This document shows, piece by piece, positions 33,922 through 42,128 of a DNA stretch of 64,000 nucleotides; position 1 is the stretch's first letter, and each line of letters opens with the position of its first letter. A program made the position numbers and the translations under genes. This DNA comes from Gemmatimonadota bacterium (GTDB lineage: Bacteria > Gemmatimonadota > Gemmatimonadetes > Gemmatimonadales > Gemmatimonadaceae): assembly GCA_040388625.1 (NCBI GenBank), contig JAZKBK010000003.1:372001-436000 (forward strand). Direction: 5' to 3'. The notes under the pieces are model-generated. The model did not search any database, was not told the DNA's origin, and saw nothing but the letters and a program-made list of their open reading frames with translations.

Positions 33922-34049
33922 TTTGTAGCGGCAATTATTGCCGACAGGCAGAAATTACCGACCAAGAGTATGGTTTCAGTATCGCGTAGCGCTAGCGTAA
34001 GTCGTTATCTAGCAAGCAGTTATACGCTCTGTCAACATGCGGTTGAAGG

Positions 34050-34065
34050 TGGTATCCGTGTTGCC
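34050..34065 (+). promoter_or_regulatory. Candidate sigma-54 promoter of the flgF operon
   Basis: TGGTATCCGTGTTGCC: GG-N10-GC with a TTGC -12 element and the same TGGTAT as the site before fliL. The start would be near 34076, 23 bases before the flgF ATG and upstream of its GGAG ribosome site. Confidence 0.65.
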
Positions 34066-34098
34066 AATACGGACTATGTCAAACCGGAGATCCGAACA

Positions 34099-34824
34099 AT
34101 GGGTACAAGTGTCCGACCGAATGGAATGTCCAGCGCAGCCGCCGCGCTCCGCTACTGGGAGCGCAGGCAGGAGGTTGCGGCGAACAACCTGGCGAACGTT
34201 TCGACCGACGGCTTCAAGGGCCAGAAGGTCTTCGCGCGCATGGTCGAAGGTGCACTTCCCGCCGCTGACGCGGTGACGGATTTCTCGCAAGGGACTCTCC
34301 AGAACACCGGCAATCCTCGCGACATAGCGCTGGACGGTCCCGGCTTTTTCGTAGTCAAGACTGCGAACGGCGAGCGATACAGCCGCGGCGGGTCCGTGCA
34401 GGTCAACGAATCCGGAGACCTCACCGATTCGGCTGGTCACCAGCTGCTCGGCGAAAACGGTCCCATTCGCGTCGCGGCCCGCGGCGACGACCAGATCGGA
34501 AACCTCCAGATCGCGAAGGACGGGACGGTGTCCGTGGGTAACGCCGAGGTAGGGCGCCTGCGCATCGAGACGATCCCGGCAAAAACAACACTTCTAACGG
34601 AAGGCAGTGGGCTCTTCATCCCACCTGCTTCACGCACGAAAATAGATCCCGACGCCCGAATCGTCCGACAGGGCGCTCTCGAGCAGAGCAACGTGACGCC
34701 GATCAGCGAGATGGTGGACATGATCTCGATTCAGCGCTCGTTCACAGCAGTGCAGCAGGCAGTGACCGCGCTCGACACGGCGCGTCAGATCGCGACAACC
34801 GAGCTGGCCCGCCCCGCAAACTAA
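34099..34824 (+). CDS. flgF: Flagellar proximal rod protein FlgF
   Basis: 241 residues from ATG at 34099, chosen because the rod signature begins there and GGAG precedes it; open sequence upstream to 33970 is the promoter region. Motifs: AALRYWERRQEVAANNLANV, STDGFKGQKVF, DGPGFFVVKT, and the C terminus GALEQSNVTPISEMVDMISI. It lies directly before flgG, the usual order. FlgF is part of the proximal rod. Confidence 0.93.
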   Translation: MGTSVRPNGMSSAAAALRYWERRQEVAANNLANVSTDGFKGQKVFARMVEGALPAADAVTDFSQGTLQNTGNPRDIALDGPGFFVVKTANGERYSRGGSVQVNESGDLTDSAGHQLLGENGPIRVAARGDDQIGNLQIAKDGTVSVGNAEVGRLRIETIPAKTTLLTEGSGLFIPPASRTKIDPDARIVRQGALEQSNVTPISEMVDMISIQRSFTAVQQAVTALDTARQIATTELARPAN

Positions 34825-34836
34825 GGAGACTGACAC

Positions 34837-35631
34837 GTGGATCCCGCACTTCGAACAGCAGCGACAGGCATGCAGGCGCAGCAGACGCGCACCGACGTCA
34901 TCGCCAACAATCTTGCCAACGTCAACACAACCGGCTTCAAGCGGAGCCGCGCACACTTCGAAGACCTGCTGTACCAGACGCTCCAGGGACCGGCAACACT
35001 CGGCTCGCGCGACACCGAGCAGCTTCCCGCCATCCAGGTTGGATTGGGTACGCGCCTCACCGCGGTGCAGCGAATCGATTCGCAGGGCTCGCTCGAGCAG
35101 ACGTCTCGCCCGCTGGATCTCGCGATTCAGGGCGAGGGCTACTTCGAGGTGCAGATGCCGAACGGCAATACAGCGTACACCCGTGACGGAAGTCTTCAGG
35201 TTTCGGATCAGGGCGTGCTGGTGACTGGCCAGGGCTACGCGATCCAGCCGCCCATCAGAGTTCCGAAGGAAGCGACATCGATCACCGTATCCGAGACTGG
35301 CGTCGTGACCGCAAACGGATTGACGGCAGCCGCTGGCGGTACACAGGAGCTCGGCCGCATAGAGCTGGCGCGCTTCCCCAACTCATCCGGCCTGGAATCG
35401 ATGGGACAGAATCTCTTCACGGAGACCACGTCGTCCGGCGAGCCGATCAGAGGTATGCCGACCGAGAATGGTAACGGCAGCATCGCGCAGGGTTACCTCG
35501 AGTCCAGCAACGTCGAGATCGTCACCGAAATGGTCGACATGATCACTGCTCAGCGTGCCTACGAGATCAACTCCAAGGCGATCAAGAACAGCGAAGACAT
35601 GGCACAGACCGCCAACTCGTTGATGCGATAA
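34837..35631 (+). CDS. flgG: Flagellar distal rod protein FlgG
   Basis: 264 residues from GTG at 34837, with AAGGAG upstream. ALRTAATGMQAQQTRTDVIA, NNLANVNTTGFKRSRAHFED and the C-terminal GYLESSNVEIVTEMVDMITA are diagnostic of FlgG. The length equals the family norm (~262). FlgG builds the distal rod through the P and L rings. Confidence 0.97.
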   Translation: MDPALRTAATGMQAQQTRTDVIANNLANVNTTGFKRSRAHFEDLLYQTLQGPATLGSRDTEQLPAIQVGLGTRLTAVQRIDSQGSLEQTSRPLDLAIQGEGYFEVQMPNGNTAYTRDGSLQVSDQGVLVTGQGYAIQPPIRVPKEATSITVSETGVVTANGLTAAAGGTQELGRIELARFPNSSGLESMGQNLFTETTSSGEPIRGMPTENGNGSIAQGYLESSNVEIVTEMVDMITAQRAYEINSKAIKNSEDMAQTANSLMR

Positions 35632-35633
35632 AG

Positions 35634-36089
35634 ATGAAGAGACACAATGCCGCATTTCTGGCCGGACTCATGTGCGTCGTGCACAGCGCACGCGCGCAAT
35701 CGGTCAGTCGCGGCACGAACAGGATCCCCGTAGCCGCGCGCGATCTCATGCGCGGAACGATTCTGTCATCCACGGACATCAAGTGGACCGACACTACGTT
35801 GACCGATGGAAGCACGCCGACAGCGGCAACGGACGTCGCGCCCGGATGGGTCGCGCGCCGAGTGATTCGCGCTGGTGAGATTCTTCAGGAACCTGGCGTC
35901 GCCAAGCCCGATCTCGTCAATGCCGGCGACGCGGTCGAGGTGATCTACTCCGTACCTGGTGTTGCAATAAGAATGCATGGAACAGCGGTCGGCCGCGGCA
36001 GCAAGGGCGACGAAGTGTATGTACGACTCGACAACAGACGGCGCCTGCGCGGCATAATCGCGGGACCGAACACCGTGAGGGTGATGTAA
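35634..36089 (+). CDS. flgA: P-ring assembly chaperone FlgA
   Basis: 151 residues with a signal peptide ending near residue 22 (VVHSARAQS). A SAF-type domain follows: IPVAARDLMRGTILSSTDIK, ARRVIRAGEILQEPGVAKPD, LVNAGDAVEVIYSVPGVAIR. FlgA binds FlgI in the periplasm before P-ring formation. It is on the short side for FlgA but has the full C-terminal domain. The start follows the flgG stop by 2 bases. Confidence 0.9.
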   Translation: MKRHNAAFLAGLMCVVHSARAQSVSRGTNRIPVAARDLMRGTILSSTDIKWTDTTLTDGSTPTAATDVAPGWVARRVIRAGEILQEPGVAKPDLVNAGDAVEVIYSVPGVAIRMHGTAVGRGSKGDEVYVRLDNRRRLRGIIAGPNTVRVM

Positions 36090-36802
36090 TGGGTGATGCA
36101 ACGAGGAACAGAATCACCCGCGCGATCGCATGTGCAGCGATCGCATGTGCAGCGATCGCATCTGCGGCAATCGCAGGCGCGTCCGTCGCGGGCGCGCAGG
36201 CACCGAGCACAGCTGCGCGAGCCGGAACGCAGGCTCCTGCCGGTGGCCAGGCGGCAGGGCAATCAGCGCAGAGTACGCCTCCGCTCACGTCGACAGCCGT
36301 AGCAGGCAGACAGTCGTGGCTCTCGGATCGCAGGGATTTCCATCTGGGCGACATCGTGACCGTGCTGGTGGACGAGTACACGCTCACTTCGCTGGACAAG
36401 GAAGTGAATGCGACGGAGAACCGTCAACGTGGCCTCGGACTCGGCATCAACACGCCGTCCAGCAACAAGACCTACGGTATCAACTCGAACAACAACAATC
36501 AATCCCAGAACAGCGGATTGGATGCAAGAACGAATCGGCTCACAACGGAGATGAGCGCACGCGTGGTAGCGATCGCGCCCAACGGAGTGATGCAGCTCAA
36601 GGGGAACAAGATCATCAAGGTCGAGGAGAGCAAGGTCAACCTGACTCTCACCGGCTGGGTGCGCGTGCAGGACGTGGCTCCCGACAACAGCGTACAATCA
36701 TTCCGCATGGCTGACGCCGATCTCGATTACCAGGCCGAAGGCCCGCTTGGCAAGGCGAAGAGCGGAATAATCGGCAGGTTGCTGGGAGCGTTCTGGCCAT
36801 GA
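36089..36802 (+). CDS. flgH: Flagellar L-ring protein FlgH
   Basis: 237 residues. The signal region carries AIACA/AIASA repeats encoded by 15-base DNA repeats. The mature part has SWLSDRRDFHLGDIVTVLVD, VVAIAPNGVMQLKGNKIIKV and the C-terminal VQSFRMADADLDYQAEG, typical of FlgH. FlgH is an outer-membrane lipoprotein; Cys residues are in the signal repeats but no clear lipobox is obvious. Its presence shows an outer membrane. Start overlaps the flgA stop (TAATG). Confidence 0.93.
   Translation: MGDATRNRITRAIACAAIACAAIASAAIAGASVAGAQAPSTAARAGTQAPAGGQAAGQSAQSTPPLTSTAVAGRQSWLSDRRDFHLGDIVTVLVDEYTLTSLDKEVNATENRQRGLGLGINTPSSNKTYGINSNNNNQSQNSGLDARTNRLTTEMSARVVAIAPNGVMQLKGNKIIKVEESKVNLTLTGWVRVQDVAPDNSVQSFRMADADLDYQAEGPLGKAKSGIIGRLLGAFWP
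36122..36181 (+). repeat. Four 15-base repeats in the flgH signal sequence
   Basis: The unit GCGATCGCATGTGCA occurs twice exactly, then GCGATCGCATCTGCG and GCAATCGCAGGCGCG. They encode AIACA-AIACA-AIASA-AIAGA within the signal peptide hydrophobic core. The unit contains the palindrome GCGATCGC. Copy-number change would alter signal length in steps of five residues. Confidence 0.8.
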
Positions 36803-37893
36803 AGCGTATAATCGAAACGATCACCGTTGCGCTCGGCTGCTTCGCCGTACTCGCGTTTCAGGCAGGCGCACAATCAGCACGCATTCGCGACATAACGATG
36901 GCCGATGGATCGATGCCCGTTCGCCTGCTCGGCTACGGCATCGTCGTTGGCTTGGATGGAACCGGCGATCGCGGCATCGGCGGACAACAGGGCGGCCAGA
37001 CTGTGCAGTCAGTCGCGAACCTGCTGCGTCGCTTCGATATCGAGATTCCCGCCCAGGCGCTGCGGACACGCAACGCGGCAGCGGTGCTGGTCACGGCCGA
37101 AGTATCACCGTACCTCCGGCCCGGCGGAAAGTTCGACATCACCATTTCGTCGTTGGGCGATGCTCGCTCGCTACGCGGAGGTACGCTGTGGATGACACCA
37201 CTCGTCACCGATGCGGGCGCTCAGGCAGTTGGAACTGCGCAGGGCTCCATAGTCATAAGCGACGGCAACATCAACTCGCGCGACTTCAATACGGTAGAAA
37301 CGTCGGGCCGCATCCCGAGCGGCGGACTACTCGAAGGATCGGTGACGACCGCGAGCTTCGCCAACTCGTCGCGACTTCTATTGAAGGATCCTGACATTGG
37401 AACTGCAACCAAGATCGCTGCCGCAATCAATCAGGCGATCGGCGCGAACACTGCAAAGGTGGAAGACCCTGGCTCCGTAGCGCTCACGCTTCCAGCAACG
37501 GGCGACCGCGCGACCACCATCGTCAAGATTCAGGATCTCAAGGTCACTCCGGACCGATCCAACAGACTCGTCATCGATGGACGCGACGGTACCGTGGTAG
37601 CGGGTGGCGACATAACTGTAGGTGAGGCTGTGGTGAGTCATGGCGGAGTCACGCTGACGATTGGCGGGCCCGCGGCAGCAACGCCTGGTCCATCGGCGCC
37701 AGCGGCCGGACCACCGGGGCCGGACGGGGCGGGCGGTAATGGAAACCAGGCTGTACGAGTCGCGACGGGAGCGTCGGTTCAGGCGGTAGCGTCGGCATTG
37801 CAGGCGGTCCAGACATCGCCATCCGAAATCGCGGCGATCTTCGAATCGCTGCGCGAAGTCGGCGCGCTCGCGGCCGAGGTCACCATCAGATGA
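36799..37893 (+). CDS. flgI: Flagellar P-ring protein FlgI
   Basis: 364 residues, ATGA overlap with flgH. Signal peptide ending near residue 25 (FQAGAQS), then ARIRDITMADGSMPVRLLGY and GIVVGLDGTGDRGIGGQQGG, which are nearly invariant in FlgI. The C-terminal half is normal up to a small Pro/Gly-rich insert near residue 300. FlgI forms the P ring in the peptidoglycan around the rod. Confidence 0.96.
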   Translation: MKRIIETITVALGCFAVLAFQAGAQSARIRDITMADGSMPVRLLGYGIVVGLDGTGDRGIGGQQGGQTVQSVANLLRRFDIEIPAQALRTRNAAAVLVTAEVSPYLRPGGKFDITISSLGDARSLRGGTLWMTPLVTDAGAQAVGTAQGSIVISDGNINSRDFNTVETSGRIPSGGLLEGSVTTASFANSSRLLLKDPDIGTATKIAAAINQAIGANTAKVEDPGSVALTLPATGDRATTIVKIQDLKVTPDRSNRLVIDGRDGTVVAGGDITVGEAVVSHGGVTLTIGGPAAATPGPSAPAAGPPGPDGAGGNGNQAVRVATGASVQAVASALQAVQTSPSEIAAIFESLREVGALAAEVTIR

Positions 37894-38246
37894 CGCCAAT
37901 CGGCGGGCCGGCGCCGGTTCGTAACAGTGGATCCGTCGATCCCATCGCAGCTGCTCAGGATGCCAAGCTTCATAAGGTATCGAGCCAGCTGGAGGGCGTC
38001 TTCGTCCAGGAGATGTACAAGTCAATGCGCTCCACCGTACCAAGCGGTGGGCTGTTCGACGGTGGAACTGGTGAAGAAATGTTTACAGGAATGCTGGACG
38101 AACACATTGCTGCCGATACTCCACAACACTGGAAACATGGCCTGAGCGAGTCGATCTACCGGCAACTCCGGGAGAAGATACACGCACAGAATCCATCGCT
38201 TCCACCCGACAGCAGCCTCGTGACGGCGACCAGCGTGGACAAGTGA
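37890..38246 (+). CDS. flgJ: Rod-binding protein FlgJ, single domain
   Basis: 118 residues, ATGA overlap with flgI. The rod-cap domain is clear: KLHKVSSQLEGVFVQEMYKS, MRSTVPSGGLFDGGTGEEMF, and ESIYRQLREKI. It has no C-terminal glucosaminidase domain, which is fused in E. coli and Salmonella FlgJ. The peptidase-bearing FliK at 21215 is the only cell-wall hydrolase seen in the locus and might replace it (inference). Confidence 0.92.
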   Translation: MTPIGGPAPVRNSGSVDPIAAAQDAKLHKVSSQLEGVFVQEMYKSMRSTVPSGGLFDGGTGEEMFTGMLDEHIAADTPQHWKHGLSESIYRQLREKIHAQNPSLPPDSSLVTATSVDK

Positions 38247-38313
38247 AGCACATCGCAGAGTACAGCGCAGCGCACATCGTGTTGATCACGCAGTCGATCG
38301 AGAGACTATCGTA

Positions 38314-38871
38314 ATGATGCAGACGTATCAGGAACACCCGGTCCAGGAAGGCAACTTTCGGACGAGCACCGCGCCGGTGTCACCCGCCGCGCTGGAGGCG
38401 CTGTGCGATGCGCTGCTATCCGAGCGCAAGCTCATCGACGATCTCACGGACGTCGTTCTGCGCCAGCGCTCCGCTGTTGCCACGGACGACCTGCAGGCGG
38501 TCGACGATTCCGTATTCGCGACACACCGTCTCCTTCTCACGCTTGGCGAGGCACGCAAGCGGCGCCGCTCGATCAACGCGATGGTCGGCTGCAAGGAAGA
38601 GACTGGGGTAAAACACCTTGAAGATGCGCTGGGCAAGTGGATGACGCCGCGTCTTCGTCAGGCCCGCGAGGAGCTGCAGATCGCCGCAGGGCGCCTCTCG
38701 CGCGAGATAGGCATCAACCGACGCATCCTGCGCGAAGCGATATCGAATAGCGATTCGTTCGTCAGAGCGGTCGTCGGCGCACCTACAGACGCAACCCAAC
38801 AGGGCTACGGCTCAGCAACGCCGTCCGCTTACACGCGCAGCGACGCCATCGCCTTCTCGCGCACCGCATAA
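38314..38871 (+). CDS. flgN: FlgN-like export chaperone
   Basis: 185 residues, mostly helical, upstream of flgK, the FlgK/FlgL chaperone position. Helices such as ALCDALLSERKLIDDLTDVV and FATHRLLLTLGEARKRRRSI match the FlgN pattern. ATG at 38314 is followed at once by another ATG. The tail (~150-185) is polar. Family identity is low, so the gene order is important to the call. Confidence 0.82.
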   Translation: MMQTYQEHPVQEGNFRTSTAPVSPAALEALCDALLSERKLIDDLTDVVLRQRSAVATDDLQAVDDSVFATHRLLLTLGEARKRRRSINAMVGCKEETGVKHLEDALGKWMTPRLRQAREELQIAAGRLSREIGINRRILREAISNSDSFVRAVVGAPTDATQQGYGSATPSAYTRSDAIAFSRTA

Positions 38872-38880
38872 GGGCCGATC

Positions 38881-40317
38881 ATGTCAATCAATTCCATCTT
38901 CAATACGGCAACGCTTGCCATCCAGGCACAGCAGACGGCCATCGATACCGCGGCGCACAACATCGCGAACGCCGGTGTCGCTGGCTACAGCCGCCAGGTG
39001 GTAAATCTTCAGCCCAACACCCCGCTCTACACACCGACCGGCGCGATCGGCACCGGCGTGGTCGTCCAGGATATCTCGCGCGTCCGCGATACGATGCTGG
39101 ACACCAATTACCGCGCGCAGTCATCGCAGGCGGCGGGTTACTCCACGCGCGGCGACATCCTCACCTCGATCGGACAGGTCTTCGGCGAGCCGTCCACCAC
39201 CGGACTGTCCAGCACGCTGGATCAGTTCTACGCCTCATGGGGCGATCTGGCCAACAACCCGACCAGCTCGGCGGCCAAGAGCGTCGTTCAGGAGCGTGGA
39301 TCGCAGGTCGCGTCGATGCTCAATCAGTTCTCGACCAACCTGGATCAGCTGTCATCCAACACGTTGGCGGACGCCACGCAGAAAGTAAGCGACATCAACC
39401 AGTACACGGCGCAGATCGCGAACATCAACAAGCAGATCGTCGCAGCCGAAGCAGACGGCAAGACAACGGCGAACGATCTGCGTGACATGCGCGACAACGC
39501 AATCGACGCGCTCAGCAAGATCGTGCCGGTGCGCGTGATCGATCAACCGAACGGCTCTGACACGATCTACGTTGCGGGAGCAACAGTTGTCGATGGCTCA
39601 TCGTCTTCGACGTTCGGCCTGCAGCAGTCCAGCGGCAAGGTCAGCCTTCAGCTCAACGGACGTGCGTTCTCCACTCAGTCGCCTGGCGGTGCGCTGGGTG
39701 CCGATCTCGACGGGCTGAACACCGACATTCCGAACGCGAAGAGTCAGCTCGACACTCTCGCTGCCGGCATCGTCACGAGTGTCAACACGGTCCACACTAC
39801 CGGATGGACCGCCGCCGGCGATGCCGCGGGTGGTTCCAACTGGAACGCCTCCGCTCCGCCGACCGGATCGAACATCAACTTCTTCGATCCCACCAAGACG
39901 ACCGCTGCAAGCATCAGCCTGTCATCGCAGGTTGCTTCGAATGCGTCGTACATTGCGGCCGGCGATACACAGGGCGCCACCGGCAACAACAACGTCGCGA
40001 ACGCCCTGGCCGCGCTCGGAAGCAACATGACGACGATGACGAAGTACGGATCGACGACCGAGACCACATCGATCAGTGAGTTCTATCGCGATCTCGTCAC
40101 GCGCGTCGGCGTCGCGACCAGCGATGCCACATCGTCGGCAACGGTATATCAGACACTCACGCAGCAGGCTGAAACGCAGCGTCAGAGCGTGAGCGGAGTA
40201 TCCACCGACGAAGAGCTCATCTCGCTCACGAAAAGTCAGCAGGCGTACGCCGCGGCAGCCAAGGTCATCACGACCGCGGCCAGCATGTCGCAGACTCTGC
40301 TCGACATGATTCGCTAG
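38881..40317 (+). CDS. flgK: Hook-filament junction protein FlgK (HAP1)
   Basis: 478 residues. N terminus SIFNTATLAIQAQQTAIDTA and HNIANAGVAGYSRQVVNLQP are FlgK-type. A long helical D1 region has ANNPTSSAAKSVVQERGSQV, and the C terminus has VSGVSTDEELISLTKSQQAY and ITTAASMSQTLLDMIR. The family is usually 540-650, so the outer domain is small. It joins hook to FlgL. Confidence 0.95.
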   Translation: MSINSIFNTATLAIQAQQTAIDTAAHNIANAGVAGYSRQVVNLQPNTPLYTPTGAIGTGVVVQDISRVRDTMLDTNYRAQSSQAAGYSTRGDILTSIGQVFGEPSTTGLSSTLDQFYASWGDLANNPTSSAAKSVVQERGSQVASMLNQFSTNLDQLSSNTLADATQKVSDINQYTAQIANINKQIVAAEADGKTTANDLRDMRDNAIDALSKIVPVRVIDQPNGSDTIYVAGATVVDGSSSSTFGLQQSSGKVSLQLNGRAFSTQSPGGALGADLDGLNTDIPNAKSQLDTLAAGIVTSVNTVHTTGWTAAGDAAGGSNWNASAPPTGSNINFFDPTKTTAASISLSSQVASNASYIAAGDTQGATGNNNVANALAALGSNMTTMTKYGSTTETTSISEFYRDLVTRVGVATSDATSSATVYQTLTQQAETQRQSVSGVSTDEELISLTKSQQAYAAAAKVITTAASMSQTLLDMIR

Positions 40318-40365
40318 CTCGTTCGCTAGCTTAGTTCGGCAACCGGGTTATCTTCCGCGTATCCC

Positions 40366-40608
40366 ATGCTGATTCTGGGGCGGCGGCCCGGAGACACGCT
40401 AATCATCGACGGCGGCATCAAGATCGTCGTGCTCCAGTGCGACCGGAGCGGCGTGCGTCTGGGCATCGAAGCGCCCAGCGACGTAACGATTCTGCGCGGT
40501 GAGATAGTCAATCAGATCGCGGATGAGAACAAGCGCGCCAACGTCGTTTCTGAAGCGAAGGAGTGGGCCACGACCATTCCGCTCAAAAAGAAAGAATCGC
40601 CGCGTTAA
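40366..40608 (+). CDS. csrA: Translational regulator CsrA
   Basis: 80 residues starting MLILGRRPGDTLIIDGGIKI. The RNA-binding residues are kept: Leu4 and Arg6 in the first strand, and Arg44 in EAPSDVTILRGEI. The C-terminal helix is longer than in the 61-residue E. coli protein, as in FliW-controlled CsrA. It follows flgK by 48 bases. With fliW (10689) and a fliC leader bearing GGA motifs it probably forms the FliW-CsrA-flagellin control loop. Confidence 0.96.
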   Translation: MLILGRRPGDTLIIDGGIKIVVLQCDRSGVRLGIEAPSDVTILRGEIVNQIADENKRANVVSEAKEWATTIPLKKKESPR

Positions 40609-40615
40609 TTCCGGT

Positions 40616-41185
40616 TCAGTTCCGCCCCGCGCTGAGCAAGCGCGCTCGCACCACCGATGATCCGGCGTGAATCAGCAGATCATCCACATCGCACGAAAAC
40701 ACGATCTGAATTCGAGCTGGTGCGCCCGTCCCTCCCGCACTGCCGTCCGGGCCGGCCAACCTGGACGCCGCCGCCACTAGTGCGGCCACTATTTCATGGG
40801 TGAGAGCCGTCGGTCGCGCTATGACCGGTGGCACCTCCCGTCTCCCCTCGACCTCGAAACGAACGTTCCGGCAGGCCGGATGAAGGCTGGCCAGCGAAAT
40901 CGCGTCGTCCGTTGCCCGCGTGGCTTCGAGCGCCTCCTCACCCTCATCGTCCGGCACGGCAAGCAGTCGCAATAGCCGAATTCCCTCCTCCAGCCTCGGG
41001 ACTTCGTCGGCCAGGGCCCGCAATATCGGCGGAATTGTCGGATCCCCAGACAGAATGTCTGAAACTCCGGCAAGCGTAGCTACGCGATTGCTGATGTTGT
41101 GGGTGACGCCGAGTAGCAGTTTGTCCAGCACCACGGCCCAACCTTCGGGGCGCCCGGCGCGGGTATCCATGTCCAGTTTTGCCAT
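40616..41185 (-). CDS. Orphan histidine-phosphotransfer (HisKA/ChpT-like) protein
   Basis: 189 residues, minus strand, between csrA and motA. Residues ~18-45 read VVLDKLLLGVTHNISNRVAT, which matches an H box with candidate phospho-His29 followed by Asn. The helix that follows (ILRALADEVPRLEEGIRLLR) fits the second helix of a DHp dimer. The C-terminal ~100 residues have the size of a reduced HATPase domain but show no N, G1 or G2 box, as in ChpT or Spo0B. It could pass phosphate to the orphan sigma-54 activator or another receiver here (inference). Confidence 0.65.
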   Translation of the reverse strand: MAKLDMDTRAGRPEGWAVVLDKLLLGVTHNISNRVATLAGVSDILSGDPTIPPILRALADEVPRLEEGIRLLRLLAVPDDEGEEALEATRATDDAISLASLHPACRNVRFEVEGRREVPPVIARPTALTHEIVAALVAAASRLAGPDGSAGGTGAPARIQIVFSCDVDDLLIHAGSSVVRARLLSAGRN

Positions 41186-41263
41186 CTGTTCGCCGATACT
41201 GACACCTATGCGAAGAACTTGGGCCAGTTACACGCTGGCTGACGGAAGTCAGGAAAGATACGC

Positions 41264-42121
41264 GTGTTCGTAATCATTGGTTTGGTGGTCGTATTCGGCA
41301 GCATCCTCGGCGGATTCATAATGGAGCACGGCAAGGTAGCTGCCCTGATCCAGATATCTGAATTCGTCGTCATTGGCGGCGCCGCATTCGGATCAATGGT
41401 CGTCGGCAACCCGCCGGCGCTCATCAAGCGCGTATTCGGGTCGGTGTTCGGGCTTCTCAAGACGAGCCCGTACACGGAAAAGGCGTATGGTGAGCTGCTG
41501 CAGCTGTTGTACGACGTATTCCAGAAGGCGCGCAAGGAAGGCCTTATCGGCCTTGAAGCTCATATCGAAGATCCGGAGAAGTCCGACATCTTCAACAAGT
41601 ATCCATCGGTCGCGAAGAATCATCATGCGGTCGCGTTCCTCACGGACACGCTGAAGGTGCTTCTGACGGGCGCAGTGGAAGACCATCATCTCGCGGAGAT
41701 TCTGGATCTCGATCTCGAGCGCCAGCACGAGGAAGCGATGCTCGTGCCCGGCGCGTTGAACAGAGTCGGTGACGCGATGCCTGGTTTCGGAATCGTGGCC
41801 GCCGTGCTTGGCGTCGTGATCACGATGGGATCGATTGGCGGCGCTGCGTCGGAGATCGGCGAGAAGGTGGCCGCCGCACTGGTCGGAACGTTCCTTGGAA
41901 TTCTGCTGTCGTACGGAGTGGTCGGTCCGATCGCGTCTGCAGTCGAGACGAGGATACGCGCGGAGGAGGCATACATGATGTCGATCCGCACTGCCCTGCT
42001 CGCGTTTGCGCGTGGCGATTCGCCGATGACAGCTGTCGAATTCGCGCGCCGCAACATAGAGCCAGGCGATCGTCCAAGTTTCTCCGAGCTGGAGAACTTG
42101 ACTCGCCGCCGCGCTGCCTGA
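41264..42121 (+). CDS. motA: Flagellar stator protein MotA
   Basis: 285 residues from GTG at 41264. Four membrane helices: ~1-20 (FVIIGLVVVFGSILGGFIM), ~30-50, ~165-190 (FGIVAAVLGVVITMGSIGG) and ~200-225. The cytoplasmic loop between helices 2 and 3 holds the charged residues that meet FliG, and VGDAMPGFGIV has the conserved Pro before helix 3. Precedes motB. Proton-type or sodium-type cannot be fixed from sequence. Confidence 0.95.
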   Translation: MFVIIGLVVVFGSILGGFIMEHGKVAALIQISEFVVIGGAAFGSMVVGNPPALIKRVFGSVFGLLKTSPYTEKAYGELLQLLYDVFQKARKEGLIGLEAHIEDPEKSDIFNKYPSVAKNHHAVAFLTDTLKVLLTGAVEDHHLAEILDLDLERQHEEAMLVPGALNRVGDAMPGFGIVAAVLGVVITMGSIGGAASEIGEKVAAALVGTFLGILLSYGVVGPIASAVETRIRAEEAYMMSIRTALLAFARGDSPMTAVEFARRNIEPGDRPSFSELENLTRRRAA

Positions 42122-42128
42122 GTAGATC

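Noticed and set aside
33929-33943. Small hairpin CGGCAA-TTA-TTGCCG after fliA
   Set aside because: Only six pairs and no T-run, so not called as a terminator.
33971-33986. A second GG-N10-GC between fliA and flgF
   Set aside because: The -12 part is ATCGCG, not TTGC; the site at 34050 is clearly better.
41192-41199. GCCGATAC before motA, like a sigma-28 -10 element
   Set aside because: No TAAA-like -35 at 14-16 bases upstream; the site reads CCAG there.
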